In this document: piece by piece, positions 1 to 8,777 of the stretch
How positions within the stretch are numbered: the first letter of the stretch is position 1
Layout of the letters: every line of letters starts with the position of its first letter
Source of the DNA: Bdellovibrio sp. ZAP7
GTDB taxonomy: Bacteria > Bdellovibrionota > Bdellovibrionia > Bdellovibrionales > Bdellovibrionaceae
Length of the DNA stretch: 64,000 nt
Direction: 5' to 3'
NCBI RefSeq assembly: GCF_006874645.1
Contig: NZ_CP030082.1
Span: 1,054,001-1,118,000 of the forward strand
Made by a program: the position numbers and the translations under genes
Notes under the pieces: generated by a model
Databases searched by the model: none
Seen by the model: only the letters and a program-made list of their open reading frames with translations
What the model was told of the DNA's origin: nothing

Positions 1-703
1 CAAGTAAAAGTATGTGAAGTGGTTTTTTTATAGAGTCGGCAATTTTCGAGAGTTTTTTATAATCAATTGTCTGCACGAATCCTACTGTCGGGGATTCTAT
101 CGGTAATGATGAGGTAGGGGGAGGATTGAATGCCTCTTGATTCCAAGAAAAGTATTCTATTTGTCCTTGAATTGTTTTCTTTGAAACGTCATGAACTTGC
201 CTCATGACGTGCTCCAGACGTCCCGCAGTGGATAGTTGACCGATCCAAGTTATAATCTTCCAAATAATCACGCTGAGGACGGCGATTGTAATAAAAAATA
301 AAATGACTCTGCCATCGGCGCCATAATATTTAGTTGATAACGCTGTCAACGAAACCACACTAAATATAAAGCCGCCCAAAAAAGTTGATAAGGCCGAGTG
401 TGCCTTGGGATCGCCGATGACTAGGGCGGTTGCTCGCGAGGGAGCGCTTCCGTTGACATTCGCATAACTGGTCACGAGGGTAGCTAACGAAAATGTGACA
501 ACTGCAAGCAGACTGCTGGCCATGATTGTCAGGATCCGATCAACAGCCTCACCCCCTAATAAATCAGAGAGTTCGCCGGGCACCAAGGGGGATAGTGAAA
601 CTGAAAACAATGTTGCAGCAATGGCGGCCATGCAATACAAGCCAGCTCTAAAGGATAGGTTGGTTTTTAATTTTCTATAGATCTGCAACAGTTTAAGTCC
701 CAT
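1..703 (-). CDS. DUF2254 family membrane protein (3' end beyond left edge)
   Basis: The minus-strand frame is open from an ATG at 703 to the edge of the window, so only the N-terminal ~234 residues are present. The start is preceded by GGAGG with five-base spacing; an in-frame ATG 18 bases upstream is possible but has a poorer ribosome binding site. Visible are several hydrophobic segments (around residues 20-40, 60-80, 105-125 and 140-160) and a segment near residue 85 matching the DUF2254 pattern of a Tyr-Ala/Ser-Pro-rich loop followed by a Gly-rich membrane helix. DUF2254 proteins are inner-membrane proteins of unknown function. It lies 120 bp downstream of the hydroxylase gene on the same strand and may be co-transcribed with it. 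Confidence 0.7.
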   Translation of the reverse strand, partial: MGLKLLQIYRKLKTNLSFRAGLYCMAAIAATLFSVSLSPLVPGELSDLLGGEAVDRILTIMASSLLAVVTFSLATLVTSYANVNGSAPSRATALVIGDPKAHSALSTFLGGFIFSVVSLTALSTKYYGADGRVILFFITIAVLSVIIWKIITWIGQLSTAGRLEHVMRQVHDVSKKTIQGQIEYFSWNQEAFNPPPTSSLPIESPTVGFVQTIDYKKLSKIADSIKKPLHILLL

Positions 704-822
704 CAAACCTCCATCCACCATATTGAAATCGCGGTCCGCGTTCAACCAGTACAAATTGTGGAGGATGTTGTGTGACAGTAAACTTCCTGGAAAGGTCGTT
801 AACCACCAAAGGCCTTCAACAC

Positions 823-1551
823 TTATTTTGTCCTGGATTTATGCACATCACGAAGCAACAACATCTCACCCAATCGTTGCTCTTTCTCATCATCAAATCC
901 ACAGGTGCCATTCCACTCTTTGGGATTTTCATAAGTCCCAAACATCATGTCCCAGAGTACGAAGTCGCCATAATTGTTCTTATGCTTATTGTATTCATGG
1001 TGGATACGATGCATTTCAGGGCGCTGGAATACGTATCCGATCCACTGTGGGGTTTTGATATTGGTGTGATAAAAGAACTCCCCCAGTGCTGTCATTAGGG
1101 TATAGACAGCGCCGGCTTCGACACTAAGGCCTAAAAATGTAAATACAATCAAGCTGCCAAGTATCGAGTTCACAAGCATCTCTTGAGGGTGCTTGTAAAA
1201 CGACGTGATGACTTCCAGTCTTTGCGGGCTGTGATGGATTTGGTGAAAGTATCTCCATAGGAAGTCAGAAGTGTGGCGTACTCGGTGCCACCAGTAAAAT
1301 ACGAAGGTCGCAAAGAAGTAGGCCAAGAATCCACCAAGCCAAGGGCCTACATGTTCTGATAATTTAAATAAAGAAACCGCGGAAAGCCATTTTTCCCAAG
1401 TATATCCCGCAAGGGTGACGATACCTAATTGCAGAATGTTGATCGCAAGGACTCGGATGTGCCAGGTTTTTACATCGGGAAGCTTCCAGCCTGTAAAGAT
1501 TCGTTCAAGGATAAAGCAGAATACGAATATTGATAAAGTGATCGTGAGCAT
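823..1551 (-). CDS. Sterol desaturase / fatty acid hydroxylase family protein
   Basis: A 242-residue integral membrane di-iron oxygenase. The histidine clusters that bind the two irons are visible in order: HRVRH near residue 90, HQIHH near residue 104, HTN near residue 162 and HRIHHEYNKHKNNYG near residue 180. Four to five hydrophobic helices surround them, with a WWHR signature just before the first cluster. The family hydroxylates or desaturates C-H bonds in lipids (sterols, fatty acids, carotenoids, alkylglycerols); the substrate here cannot be told. A TetR-type regulator is divergently encoded 131 bp away and probably controls this gene. Confidence 0.88.
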   Translation of the reverse strand: MLTITLSIFVFCFILERIFTGWKLPDVKTWHIRVLAINILQLGIVTLAGYTWEKWLSAVSLFKLSEHVGPWLGGFLAYFFATFVFYWWHRVRHTSDFLWRYFHQIHHSPQRLEVITSFYKHPQEMLVNSILGSLIVFTFLGLSVEAGAVYTLMTALGEFFYHTNIKTPQWIGYVFQRPEMHRIHHEYNKHKNNYGDFVLWDMMFGTYENPKEWNGTCGFDDEKEQRLGEMLLLRDVHKSRTK

Positions 1552-1612
1552 GTTGCCTCCGTCTCTATGCTTTCAATTTACCAAGAGGTATCGGTCATGG
1601 GAATGAATGGTC

Positions 1613-1639
1613 CCGACAGATCAGGTGGTTTTTTGTCGG
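1613..1639. promoter_or_regulatory. Inverted repeat between hydroxylase and TetR genes, candidate operator
   Basis: CCGACA at 1613-1618 is mirrored by TGTCGG at 1634-1639, a perfect 6-bp dyad with a 15-bp spacer in the divergent intergenic region. This position and symmetry suit the operator of the adjacent TetR-family regulator. Binding is inferred only. Confidence 0.35.
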
Positions 1640-1682
1640 TCTGAAGCTTGTAAACACGGTCCTATTTTGAGACGATTTATCT

Positions 1683-2267
1683 ATGTCGAATAAGGCTGAT
1701 TCTAAAGAGCAAAAGCAGGTGGCGGTGTCACTGGCTATTCTAGAGGTTATTGAGTGGGATGGCTTAAATGGGGTGACTCATTCAAAGGTGTCTCGCAAAT
1801 CGGGCGTTTCCCGTGCTTGGATCTATGAGTATATCGGGAAAGACAAGTCGGACCTGATCGAATACGCGGGGGAGGTTTTTACTTCATTCTTTGCTCGTAT
1901 CAAGAAGGCGAATCGTCCCAAGACTCGTGCGGAGATGATGCAGCGTTTGGAAGAGGGCACTGAGTTCGTGTTCCAAGCGGTGCAGGCCAATCCGGTTATT
2001 ATTAAGCTTCATTATCGTTTTCGTGGGACTGATACCGCGATCGGGAAAGTGATCGCTAAGTATGAGAAGTATTGGATTGGGAATACTTCTAAGAGCCTTA
2101 TGGAGATTATGGGGATGAGTTCGGCGGAGGCGAGCGCTTTTGCGGAGATGGTGATGGTGCTTAGGCTTGGGTTTGCTTTTCGGGTGGTGACTTCGAAGGA
2201 TTCTTCGCGAGTTTTGCGGGAAGCGAAGTTGGCGATGAATTTTATTGATGGCCTTCGTTGTGAATAA
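1683..2267 (+). CDS. TetR/AcrR family transcriptional regulator
   Basis: 194 residues. The N-terminal ~60 residues form a TetR-like helix-turn-helix (VTHSKVSRKSGVSRAWIYEYI), with the typical recognition-helix Trp-Ile-Tyr in place of the usual Leu-Tyr-Tyr/His. The rest is a helical ligand-binding domain with no recognisable ligand signature. It is divergently oriented from the sterol-desaturase-like gene, an arrangement that usually means local repression of the neighbour and of itself. No second gene follows within 200 bp on this strand. Confidence 0.8.
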   Translation: MSNKADSKEQKQVAVSLAILEVIEWDGLNGVTHSKVSRKSGVSRAWIYEYIGKDKSDLIEYAGEVFTSFFARIKKANRPKTRAEMMQRLEEGTEFVFQAVQANPVIIKLHYRFRGTDTAIGKVIAKYEKYWIGNTSKSLMEIMGMSSAEASAFAEMVMVLRLGFAFRVVTSKDSSRVLREAKLAMNFIDGLRCE

Positions 2268-2470
2268 GTCTGTTTCAAAAGCTTTCCCAGTTATTTGCTG
2301 TGGGGGCTTCCACTTGTCAATATATCAGAAACGAGATTGAGTAGGGTTTGCTGAATTCATTAACTCAAATTAATAAATGAGTTATGATATCAATGCTTCA
2401 ATTGAAGTGCTTCGGAAGAAATATTACTACTAAATATTGCTTATTTCAAAATCAAGTGGAGTTACATTAA

Positions 2471-3346
2471 ATGGATATTTTGCCGGAAGCTGAGACGTTG
2501 CTAAATAGTTTTGTGATGGAAGGTGGCATGGAAGGATCAGTTGTTTCACCTTCTGTTTTATATCATTACACGAGTTGTGAAACGTTTCTAAATATTCTCA
2601 AGAATCAATCTTTGTGGCTTACACATGCCTATTATACTAATGATGCTTCAGAGTTTTCGCACGGAATGAACTTATTCATCGGGTGTTTGGACGGCTTAAT
2701 TCAATTTAATTTCCAACAGATTTTTATAGACCGGATGAAGGAATTTATGGCCAAAGAAAGTAAAAATCCCAGCCTCGCACCATATATTTTTTGCTTAACA
2801 GAGAATAAAGATCAGTTGAGTCAATGGAGAGGATATGGAGATTTTGGATCGGGTGTTTCAATTGGCTTAAAGACTTCTGATATAGAAGCCCATAAATCCT
2901 TTCACATGAGTCTTTTGAAGATTGTTTATGATGACAGTGAGAAGAGGCAGATTGTTGGGGCGATTTTTCAGAAGTTTGTAAATCTCGTCAGGAATATAGG
3001 TCAGAATGTTAATAATATTTCTTATGTTCGTAGACTCGCGCTGGACTTTTTTCGGGTCGCTTACACCCAATCACTTAGATTTAAAGATAAAGCTTGGAGG
3101 GAGGAATCCGAGTGGAGATGCGTAATTTTAGCTGAATCCATTGATCTAAGAGTTAAAGTAAGATCAAGAGCGGGAATGTTGATTCCTTATGTCGATGAGT
3201 CGATCTCATCTGTTCACCATTTCCTTGACGAAGTCGTTGTTGGGCCGAAAGCATCATTTGATTTACAGGCAGCTTCCTTAGAGAAGATCAAAATAAAGCT
3301 ACAGTCCAATTTCAAAATTTCACGTTCGGCGTTGCCCTTTCGCTAA
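2471..3346 (+). CDS. DUF2971 domain protein
   Basis: 291 residues. The N-terminal part reads YHYTSCETFLNIL ... LWLTHAYYTNDASEF, followed by FCLTENKDQLSQWRGYGD and GVSIGL; these are the hallmark blocks of DUF2971. The C-terminal half carries KDKAWREESEWR, also typical of the family. The biochemical activity is unknown. DUF2971 genes are often found in defence or accessory islands, which fits the position immediately upstream of recombinase remnants and Hachiman. The gene stands alone, with no signal peptide or membrane segment. Confidence 0.8.
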   Translation: MDILPEAETLLNSFVMEGGMEGSVVSPSVLYHYTSCETFLNILKNQSLWLTHAYYTNDASEFSHGMNLFIGCLDGLIQFNFQQIFIDRMKEFMAKESKNPSLAPYIFCLTENKDQLSQWRGYGDFGSGVSIGLKTSDIEAHKSFHMSLLKIVYDDSEKRQIVGAIFQKFVNLVRNIGQNVNNISYVRRLALDFFRVAYTQSLRFKDKAWREESEWRCVILAESIDLRVKVRSRAGMLIPYVDESISSVHHFLDEVVVGPKASFDLQAASLEKIKIKLQSNFKISRSALPFR

Positions 3347-3349
3347 AAA

Positions 3350-4099
3350 ATGCCGACTTGTCACGCCATCGTGTTGCCACTTTCGACGAACGCTCCCCCG
3401 GAGCATTCGACGAAACGACGCTCTCTCTTCTTCGAGTCCTGCTACCCCGCAGACGCACAAATGCCTTGCGGAGATTTAGCTGGCTTAGATTTTTTTGGAT
3501 TTTTTGAGAAAAATGGATGTCCAACCCCATCATTAAGCAGGAATTGGCCGCCCCTTGATATTATTAAGTTTTTTCGAAAAGACAGCCCCTTAATTTCCGA
3601 TGAAATTGCCGTTTTATACTGCCAGGGTATGTCGATTACTGACATTTCTGCTCGTACTGGGATTAAAAGGCATACCGTTTGGAAGACTATTAAACGTCTT
3701 AAGAAAGAGTCTAACTCTGAAGTTTCAGTTCCTTATGACAGATGGCGCAAAGGAAAGAAGCGGACTGGGGCAAGGCCGCCGTTTGGTTTTTGTATCTTGG
3801 AAGGGGAGCTTGTCCGCGACCCTAAAGAGTACCCAACGCTTCTTTTGATTTTCGATTTATGGAGCAAGGGGATGTCCGTTACTTCCATCGTTAATTTACT
3901 TGGGGAAAAAGGACTGCGATCGCGTACTGGTAAGGAGTGGAGCTATCGGGTTGTTCAATCAATCACCAAGCGAATTGATGCCAAAGAACTTGAAATGATA
4001 AAAGGTAGGATTTGGTTTTCTGAAAAATACCTGAAGGAAACCAAGGCTAATAAATCAGCGAATACTCAAAATAAGAAGAGTTCAAGGAGGTGTTCATGA
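3350..4099 (+). CDS. Serine-recombinase C-terminal tail (HTH + recombinase-like domain), module 1
   Basis: The open frame starts four bases after the DUF2971 gene, but recognisable protein begins only at NGCPTP (base ~3512). From there it has a helix-turn-helix (GMSITDISARTGIKRHTVW), a linker with PYDRWRKGKKRTGARPPFGF, and a domain like the PF07508 recombinase domain (LVRDPKEYPTLLLIFDLW ... GLRSRTGKEWSYRVV). There is no resolvase catalytic domain. The same tail forms the C-terminus of the truncated large serine recombinase at 46.6-48.4 kb, and another copy is at 33.6 kb. The first ~54 residues look like fortuitous coding, so the true start is uncertain. The stop overlaps the next start as ATGA. 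Confidence 0.65.
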   Translation: MPTCHAIVLPLSTNAPPEHSTKRRSLFFESCYPADAQMPCGDLAGLDFFGFFEKNGCPTPSLSRNWPPLDIIKFFRKDSPLISDEIAVLYCQGMSITDISARTGIKRHTVWKTIKRLKKESNSEVSVPYDRWRKGKKRTGARPPFGFCILEGELVRDPKEYPTLLLIFDLWSKGMSVTSIVNLLGEKGLRSRTGKEWSYRVVQSITKRIDAKELEMIKGRIWFSEKYLKETKANKSANTQNKKSSRRCS

Positions 4100-4269
4100 A
4101 CTTCAGTGAGTTAATTAAATGGGGTATCGGCATAATTTTGATGTGGTCGACTGTTACGCATACAGATAAAATCCAAGGGACACTTTTGAAAGCACGGGCA
4201 GAACTGATTTATAATTCTCGAACGGCGACATGGGGTACTCCTCGGGTATTTAAACGGAGCAGAAGATGA
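3509..4269 (+). repeat. Recombinase-tail/microprotein cassette, copy 1
   Basis: This segment recurs at 33618-34408 and, more divergently, at the end of the recombinase at 46.6-48.6 kb. Copies 1 and 2 share their left 73 bases with a single mismatch by eye. Identity then falls to roughly 84 percent over the next 130 bases (about 21 differences counted). Each copy ends with a small gene for a membrane-anchored peptide. Confidence 0.8.
4096..4269 (+). CDS. Small membrane-anchored protein of the recombinase-tail cassette (module 1)
   Basis: 57 residues, preceded by AAGGAGG at 4084-4090. It begins with a short hydrophobic helix (LIKWGIGIILMWSTV), continues with an amphipathic, basic segment, and ends near SRTATWGTPR. 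Two homologues in the window (34205-34408 and 48363-48575) share the plan and the motif SRTxTWG[ST]P[KR]. The start overlaps the upstream tail gene by four bases (ATGA), and its own stop overlaps the next start by four bases, so all three appear translationally coupled. The function is unknown. A single-pass inner-membrane location is inferred from the hydrophobic N-terminus. Confidence 0.7.
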   Translation: MNFSELIKWGIGIILMWSTVTHTDKIQGTLLKARAELIYNSRTATWGTPRVFKRSRR

Positions 4270-5354
4270 GAACTGGGATCTTTGACACGAATCTTATCAA
4301 ACAGATGACGAGACCTGGAAAACGCCAGAGATATGACGATGTTGTTATTTGGTTGAATCAGAGAGGTTTGGTCGACTTTACAAAGTCCCTAATTCTTCTC
4401 ACTCCAGGAGGTATTACAGAGTTCTTGGGATATGGAACTATCACCGTTGACGCAGACCCCGCCGTTCTTGAGGCCACAATTCAGCGTATTAGAAATGCTC
4501 CGAACAATGCTTCGAATATGCAAGCTGCCAAAAATACTCTTTTTGAGCATTTTGAGAAGAAGATCTACGCATCAAATTATATTTCAAAAGCTACTCTTTC
4601 GCGACTTGTGGGACGTGAAATGAATTATGTGGATGATTCATTGAAGGAGTGGCTCAGAGATTTACTAAAAGATGCGACCCAATCAGGAGATAGTAGAAAA
4701 ATAATTGTGAATAGAATAGCAATGGACCACCTTCAAAGAGTTCAATGGCCAGTAGACATCTCGAGAGACGTATATGCTTCTTTTATGGTGGATGTCCATG
4801 TGGCTGCTAATCATGGCGTATCTTATAATTCTACGCGGTCGATGTGGTTGATTTGGCAGGACTTCAATCAAACGAAAGTTCTTCGTGAAATGTTACAGGC
4901 AAAGAAGGCGTCACAAGTAGGTCACAAATCAGAGGTTTCGAATGTTCTCTCTTTAGTTGAACTGATTGAAAACATGCGAACGTTAGAAAATTTAGCGCGT
5001 TTTAAAAATAATGAAGACTTTGTTGATACGGAAGCAATTCACTTTGCGGTGGTTGGTCGATATGAAAACGGAGTGCTCGCGCCGATCTTATTTAATACTT
5101 GCGATCCAATTGAGGCAGTACTTACGAGGCTATTACTTTTTAAGTGGTTTTATACAGCAACCTATCGCCGGATGGAGCGAAATGATGAAGCTATTCCTCC
5201 AATGGCTCATGGTAAAATTGTTCAGTTCGATTTAAAAACATTAAAGCCACAATATGTGGTGGATGTTGATCAGATACCATCAAGTATGGATTTTCTGTTT
5301 TCCACAAAATTGGAACAATGGATTGAAGAACAGAAGAAGAAATTTTCTGTATAA
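4266..5354 (+). CDS. Uncharacterised protein with PIN-like features
   Basis: 362 residues with no confident family match. The N-terminus IFDTNLIKQM resembles the first acidic strand of PIN-domain nucleases. A later block, DFVDTEAIHFAVVGRYENG, then ILFNTCDP, resembles the remaining PIN acidic residues and the final Asp-bearing strand. A long helical insert of about 200 residues separates them. If this reading is right it is a Mg-dependent ribonuclease-like protein, plausible in a defence setting. It is coupled by ATGA overlap to the cassette microprotein upstream and lies 190 bp before hamA. Confidence 0.5.
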   Translation: MRTGIFDTNLIKQMTRPGKRQRYDDVVIWLNQRGLVDFTKSLILLTPGGITEFLGYGTITVDADPAVLEATIQRIRNAPNNASNMQAAKNTLFEHFEKKIYASNYISKATLSRLVGREMNYVDDSLKEWLRDLLKDATQSGDSRKIIVNRIAMDHLQRVQWPVDISRDVYASFMVDVHVAANHGVSYNSTRSMWLIWQDFNQTKVLREMLQAKKASQVGHKSEVSNVLSLVELIENMRTLENLARFKNNEDFVDTEAIHFAVVGRYENGVLAPILFNTCDPIEAVLTRLLLFKWFYTATYRRMERNDEAIPPMAHGKIVQFDLKTLKPQYVVDVDQIPSSMDFLFSTKLEQWIEEQKKKFSV

Positions 5355-5545
5355 TTTTTAAGTTCTCTATTTGTGGTTGGATAGTAAATTGCGTCGATCA
5401 TCTATGAGTCGAGAATGGAGACTTGTGGGACGCTGAGGTTTTTCGAAAGAAGTAGTCCATAATGGTGTGGGCATGTAAGAAACCGGTCTTTAGTACTAGA
5501 AGCTTATAGTTCACTTGTTGAAGCTAATAAACTACAATTAATTTG

Positions 5546-6238
5546 ATGAAAATAGAGGATAAGAAAAAATTCGACCTAAAGGTGCCGTGTGAAGTCCATT
5601 ATATACACGTTGTGGTTACAGACGTAAAGACTAGGGCGGAAGAGATCATACAGTCTGTTCAAGATACAAGCTGGATTTCAAAATTAACTCCTTTGAATCA
5701 GTTAGCTTTCAAATCAAGAGCCGAGAAAACGATAAAGGCTCTAGTTGAAAATATTTTTAGTAAGGTCGATGATACAGTTACCTCTGAGTTTGGCGAGTAT
5801 CTTGTTTCATTTACGGCACAAGAATCTCTTTGCATAGAGTACACTCACCAAAAGTTTCCAATTGCAGATATTTTTAAAAATCGACTTCTTGGCAATGGCG
5901 GATTTGATTTTCATACGGAGTCTCCTAATAAGTTTATTCTCTTTGGCGAGGCGAAATACAAAGCCAGATCATCTCCATGGAAGGATGCTCTAGAACAGGT
6001 TAATGATTTTATCGCAGAAGGAAAGGATGCTGGAGAGCTAGTGGAGCTACAGCAATTGTCGAAGTCGGGTGCCTGCGACGAATTTCTTCAAGGTCGTAAA
6101 GGCTTTGCGGCAGCATTTTCACTGAATGCCGTGAATAAAAAGAAAGCTATTGAGGATGCTATCAAGAGTGCCCTTCTGGCGTCACTCCTGACGCATACAG
6201 AAATCTATATTATAGGAGTAGAAGTTCGTGCTGAATAG
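5546..6238 (+). CDS. hamA: Hachiman anti-phage protein HamA (DUF1837 nuclease)
   Basis: About 231 residues. The C-terminal half contains IADIFKNRLLGNGGFDFHTE followed by ILFGEAKYK, the conserved DUF1837/HamA core with a PD-(D/E)xK-type Asp...Glu-x-Lys arrangement. HamA is the nuclease effector of the Hachiman system and is held inactive by the HamB helicase until phage-associated DNA is sensed. I prefer the ATG at 5546 over the TTG just before it. The gene overlaps the helicase gene by 11 bases, the standard hamAB order. Confidence 0.88.
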   Translation: MKIEDKKKFDLKVPCEVHYIHVVVTDVKTRAEEIIQSVQDTSWISKLTPLNQLAFKSRAEKTIKALVENIFSKVDDTVTSEFGEYLVSFTAQESLCIEYTHQKFPIADIFKNRLLGNGGFDFHTESPNKFILFGEAKYKARSSPWKDALEQVNDFIAEGKDAGELVELQQLSKSGACDEFLQGRKGFAAAFSLNAVNKKKAIEDAIKSALLASLLTHTEIYIIGVEVRAE

Positions 6239-8537
6239 TATAATTGCTGGTGATCGTGTTGAAGAAGAGATTTGCCGACGAATTTCAATAATTCATTCTC
6301 AAGGTCCGGTAAATGCGGTTGATTTGGAGTTTTTGTCCTATGCCAAGAAATTTCATCAACCTGTTTTTTCAAAGTATGAATCGAAGTTGCTTTATGTGTT
6401 GGGCCAATTTTACAAATCCCTAGAACCAAGAAGTTTTATAGAGACGGTTTATAATCTATATTCAGAGGGAATTTCTAAGGAATTAGATGAGTATTTTACG
6501 CCAGTACAAGCGAGTATTTATTTGCAGATAAAAGCAAAAAAGTATTTCTCATTCTCGGCGCCCACGAGTGCCGGGAAATCATACTTATTTCGAACTCTTA
6601 TCAAGAGAGAAAAAAAGGATATTGTAATTGTTGTTCCTTCGCGTGCCTTGATTTCGGAGTACTACAAAGCGGTAATGGAAATTGTTGAAGACAGTAATGA
6701 AATATTGGTTTTGCAGTTCGCGGATAACATAAACACAAAAAAGACAGAGCGTCGAATATATATAGTGACCCCGGAAAGAGCGATCGAGCTCTTTAAAATA
6801 TCCCGTCATTTGTCTATCGGTCTTTTTCTAATGGATGAGGCCCATATTTCTGAAGATCCAAGTCGCGGAATAAAATTTGATTGGTTTGTCCGAAGAATTG
6901 GCGAGGAGTTCAAGGATGCCAAAAAGGTTTTTGCTCATCCGTTTGTTGAGAACCCAGAAGCTCAATTGAAGAAGCATTTTATTCAAGAAGAATCGGCGTC
7001 AGAGAACTTCAGGCAAGCGTCTGTCGGAAAAATATTTCTGGAAAGAAGCGCCGACGGTTTCAAATATTTCTCTCCGAATATTGAATGTGATGATGTTCTT
7101 AGTAAGACTGATCCAGTGATGAGCATCATTAAAAATAAGGGCTCGGTTTTAATTTACATTGCAAAATCTAAGCTTTATGAAGATGAGTTTGATGCGCAGT
7201 TTTTACCATATATTAAATCGTGCCCCCAAATTCGCGATGATGGAGCCAAAAAAATAATTTCAGAATTGGCCGAATACCTAGGTGTTGATAGTAGTGAAGA
7301 TAAAAAATCTGATCTCCTTGAGTACATGCGAAAAGGAGTTGTAATTCATCATGGATCAATTCCACTTAAAGCACGTCTCTTGATTGAAGAATTTGTGCGT
7401 GCGGGTTACGCACGTATTTGTTTTGCGACGTCCACATTAAATCAAGGTATTAATATGCCATTTGATGCCGTATGGCTGGCGAGAATAGATCGCTTAAAAC
7501 CGTTGGATTTAAAGAATCTCATTGGGCGTTCTGGACGGTCGCAGAAAAATGATGTTTTTGACTTTGGTTACACGATTGTCGAATCTGACAAGAGAGAACT
7601 TTTTCTTCAAAAATATAACCAGGCGTTTGAAATTTCAGAACAATCTCAGTTGGAGCTGTTATCTACTGGTAAAGACGAAGACGTATTTGACCTAGTCGAG
7701 TCCTTAAAAAATAATTCTTTCAACGACAACTTATTTTTGCCTCAATCTCAGGTTGATCGAATAAAGGCTGCGGATATCAATGGTGATGTATCATTTTTGC
7801 TAGACAGTTTTTTCGGACAAAATGAAGTAATAACGGGGAATCAATACAATGCGCTTGGGGAGTCTCGGCGAAAGAAAATTAAGGAAACTCTAGGCAGACT
7901 GTATTCAGTCCATTTAATTAGGCAAGAACTAACGACTGCAGAGAAGTCAGTCTTAAGTACCGCTATACCAATTCTACTTTGGAGGATTCAAGGTAAATCA
8001 TTCAGCCAGATTGTATCTATGAGATTTGCATATCTATCCAGAAAAGACGAACAGAAGATAATTAAGAAGCGTCTTAAAAATAAAGAGATCAAGAAAGGCG
8101 AAGCCAAGGAGCTGCTAAGTAAATTAGAAGCCCGAGTTCAAACCGCTCCGGCGCCGATTCCTGATAAGCGACTATCCCGATCATGGTCTTTTACAAAAAC
8201 AGCTGCAGAGGACTTGTCTTATGATCATGTTATTTATGATACATATGACTATTTAGATAAAGTAATCTCGCTTTCAATGGTTGACCCGTTATGTGCAGTG
8301 TTTGAGGTGTATTTCGAACGGTCAAAAGACGAGAGAGCCAAAAAGTTGATTAATTTTATTCGTTACGGAACCGATGACTCGATAGAGATCTATCTACTTC
8401 GATATGGTTTTGATTTCGAGGAGATCGAGTGGCTTAAGCCACATATAGAGCAGGTTAATACCGAGGAGATTGTATTCGCCAACACAATTAAAAAATTGTC
8501 TGACGAGAAGCTGAAAGTGATCCAACGCTATATTTAA
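6228..8537 (+). CDS. hamB: Hachiman helicase HamB
   Basis: 769 residues starting at a GTG with TAGGAG upstream. Superfamily-2 helicase motifs are visible: Walker A SAPTSAGKS near residue 110, VPSRALISEY (motif Ia), MDEAH (Walker B, motif II) near residue 200, FATSTLNQGINMPFD (motif V) near residue 400 and LIGRSGRS (motif VI). The C-terminal ~300 residues are helical and typical of HamB. HamB loads on damaged or replicating DNA and releases the HamA nuclease. Together the pair forms a complete two-gene Hachiman locus with intact motifs. Confidence 0.9.
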   Translation: MLNSIIAGDRVEEEICRRISIIHSQGPVNAVDLEFLSYAKKFHQPVFSKYESKLLYVLGQFYKSLEPRSFIETVYNLYSEGISKELDEYFTPVQASIYLQIKAKKYFSFSAPTSAGKSYLFRTLIKREKKDIVIVVPSRALISEYYKAVMEIVEDSNEILVLQFADNINTKKTERRIYIVTPERAIELFKISRHLSIGLFLMDEAHISEDPSRGIKFDWFVRRIGEEFKDAKKVFAHPFVENPEAQLKKHFIQEESASENFRQASVGKIFLERSADGFKYFSPNIECDDVLSKTDPVMSIIKNKGSVLIYIAKSKLYEDEFDAQFLPYIKSCPQIRDDGAKKIISELAEYLGVDSSEDKKSDLLEYMRKGVVIHHGSIPLKARLLIEEFVRAGYARICFATSTLNQGINMPFDAVWLARIDRLKPLDLKNLIGRSGRSQKNDVFDFGYTIVESDKRELFLQKYNQAFEISEQSQLELLSTGKDEDVFDLVESLKNNSFNDNLFLPQSQVDRIKAADINGDVSFLLDSFFGQNEVITGNQYNALGESRRKKIKETLGRLYSVHLIRQELTTAEKSVLSTAIPILLWRIQGKSFSQIVSMRFAYLSRKDEQKIIKKRLKNKEIKKGEAKELLSKLEARVQTAPAPIPDKRLSRSWSFTKTAAEDLSYDHVIYDTYDYLDKVISLSMVDPLCAVFEVYFERSKDERAKKLINFIRYGTDDSIEIYLLRYGFDFEEIEWLKPHIEQVNTEEIVFANTIKKLSDEKLKVIQRYI

Positions 8538-8573
8538 GCATTAATCTAGGGTGACTCTACCTGGAGGGAGAAA

Positions 8574-8777
8574 ATGCTTATGATTAAAAAAAACGAAGGT
8601 AAGAAGAATAGGAAAAGAGGAAGACCGAGAACAGTTTCTGGAATTCCAGATGTATTAAAAATTAAACTCATGCCAATTCCAGAGCCCTCAGATCAGTTTG
8701 AGAAAAGAGCAAATGAGGTTCGAGATATCATTGCTCAGATAATCCTTTTGGGAATGAAGACGACAGACGAAAAGTGA
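8574..8777 (+). CDS. Small basic protein with AT-hook-like motif
   Basis: 67 residues, with GGAGGG 7 bases before the ATG. The N-terminal third is strongly basic and contains KRGRPRT, which matches the AT-hook core Arg-Gly-Arg-Pro. The C-terminal part is a predicted amphipathic helix. It is 36 bp downstream of hamB on the same strand, so it may be co-transcribed with Hachiman. Function is unknown; minor-groove DNA binding is inferred from the motif alone. An alternative ATG lies two codons in. Confidence 0.5.
   Translation: MLMIKKNEGKKNRKRGRPRTVSGIPDVLKIKLMPIPEPSDQFEKRANEVRDIIAQIILLGMKTTDEK

Noticed and set aside
723-1098. Overlapping plus-strand open frames opposite the hydroxylase gene
   Set aside because: Antisense shadows of a gene with clear di-iron histidine motifs.
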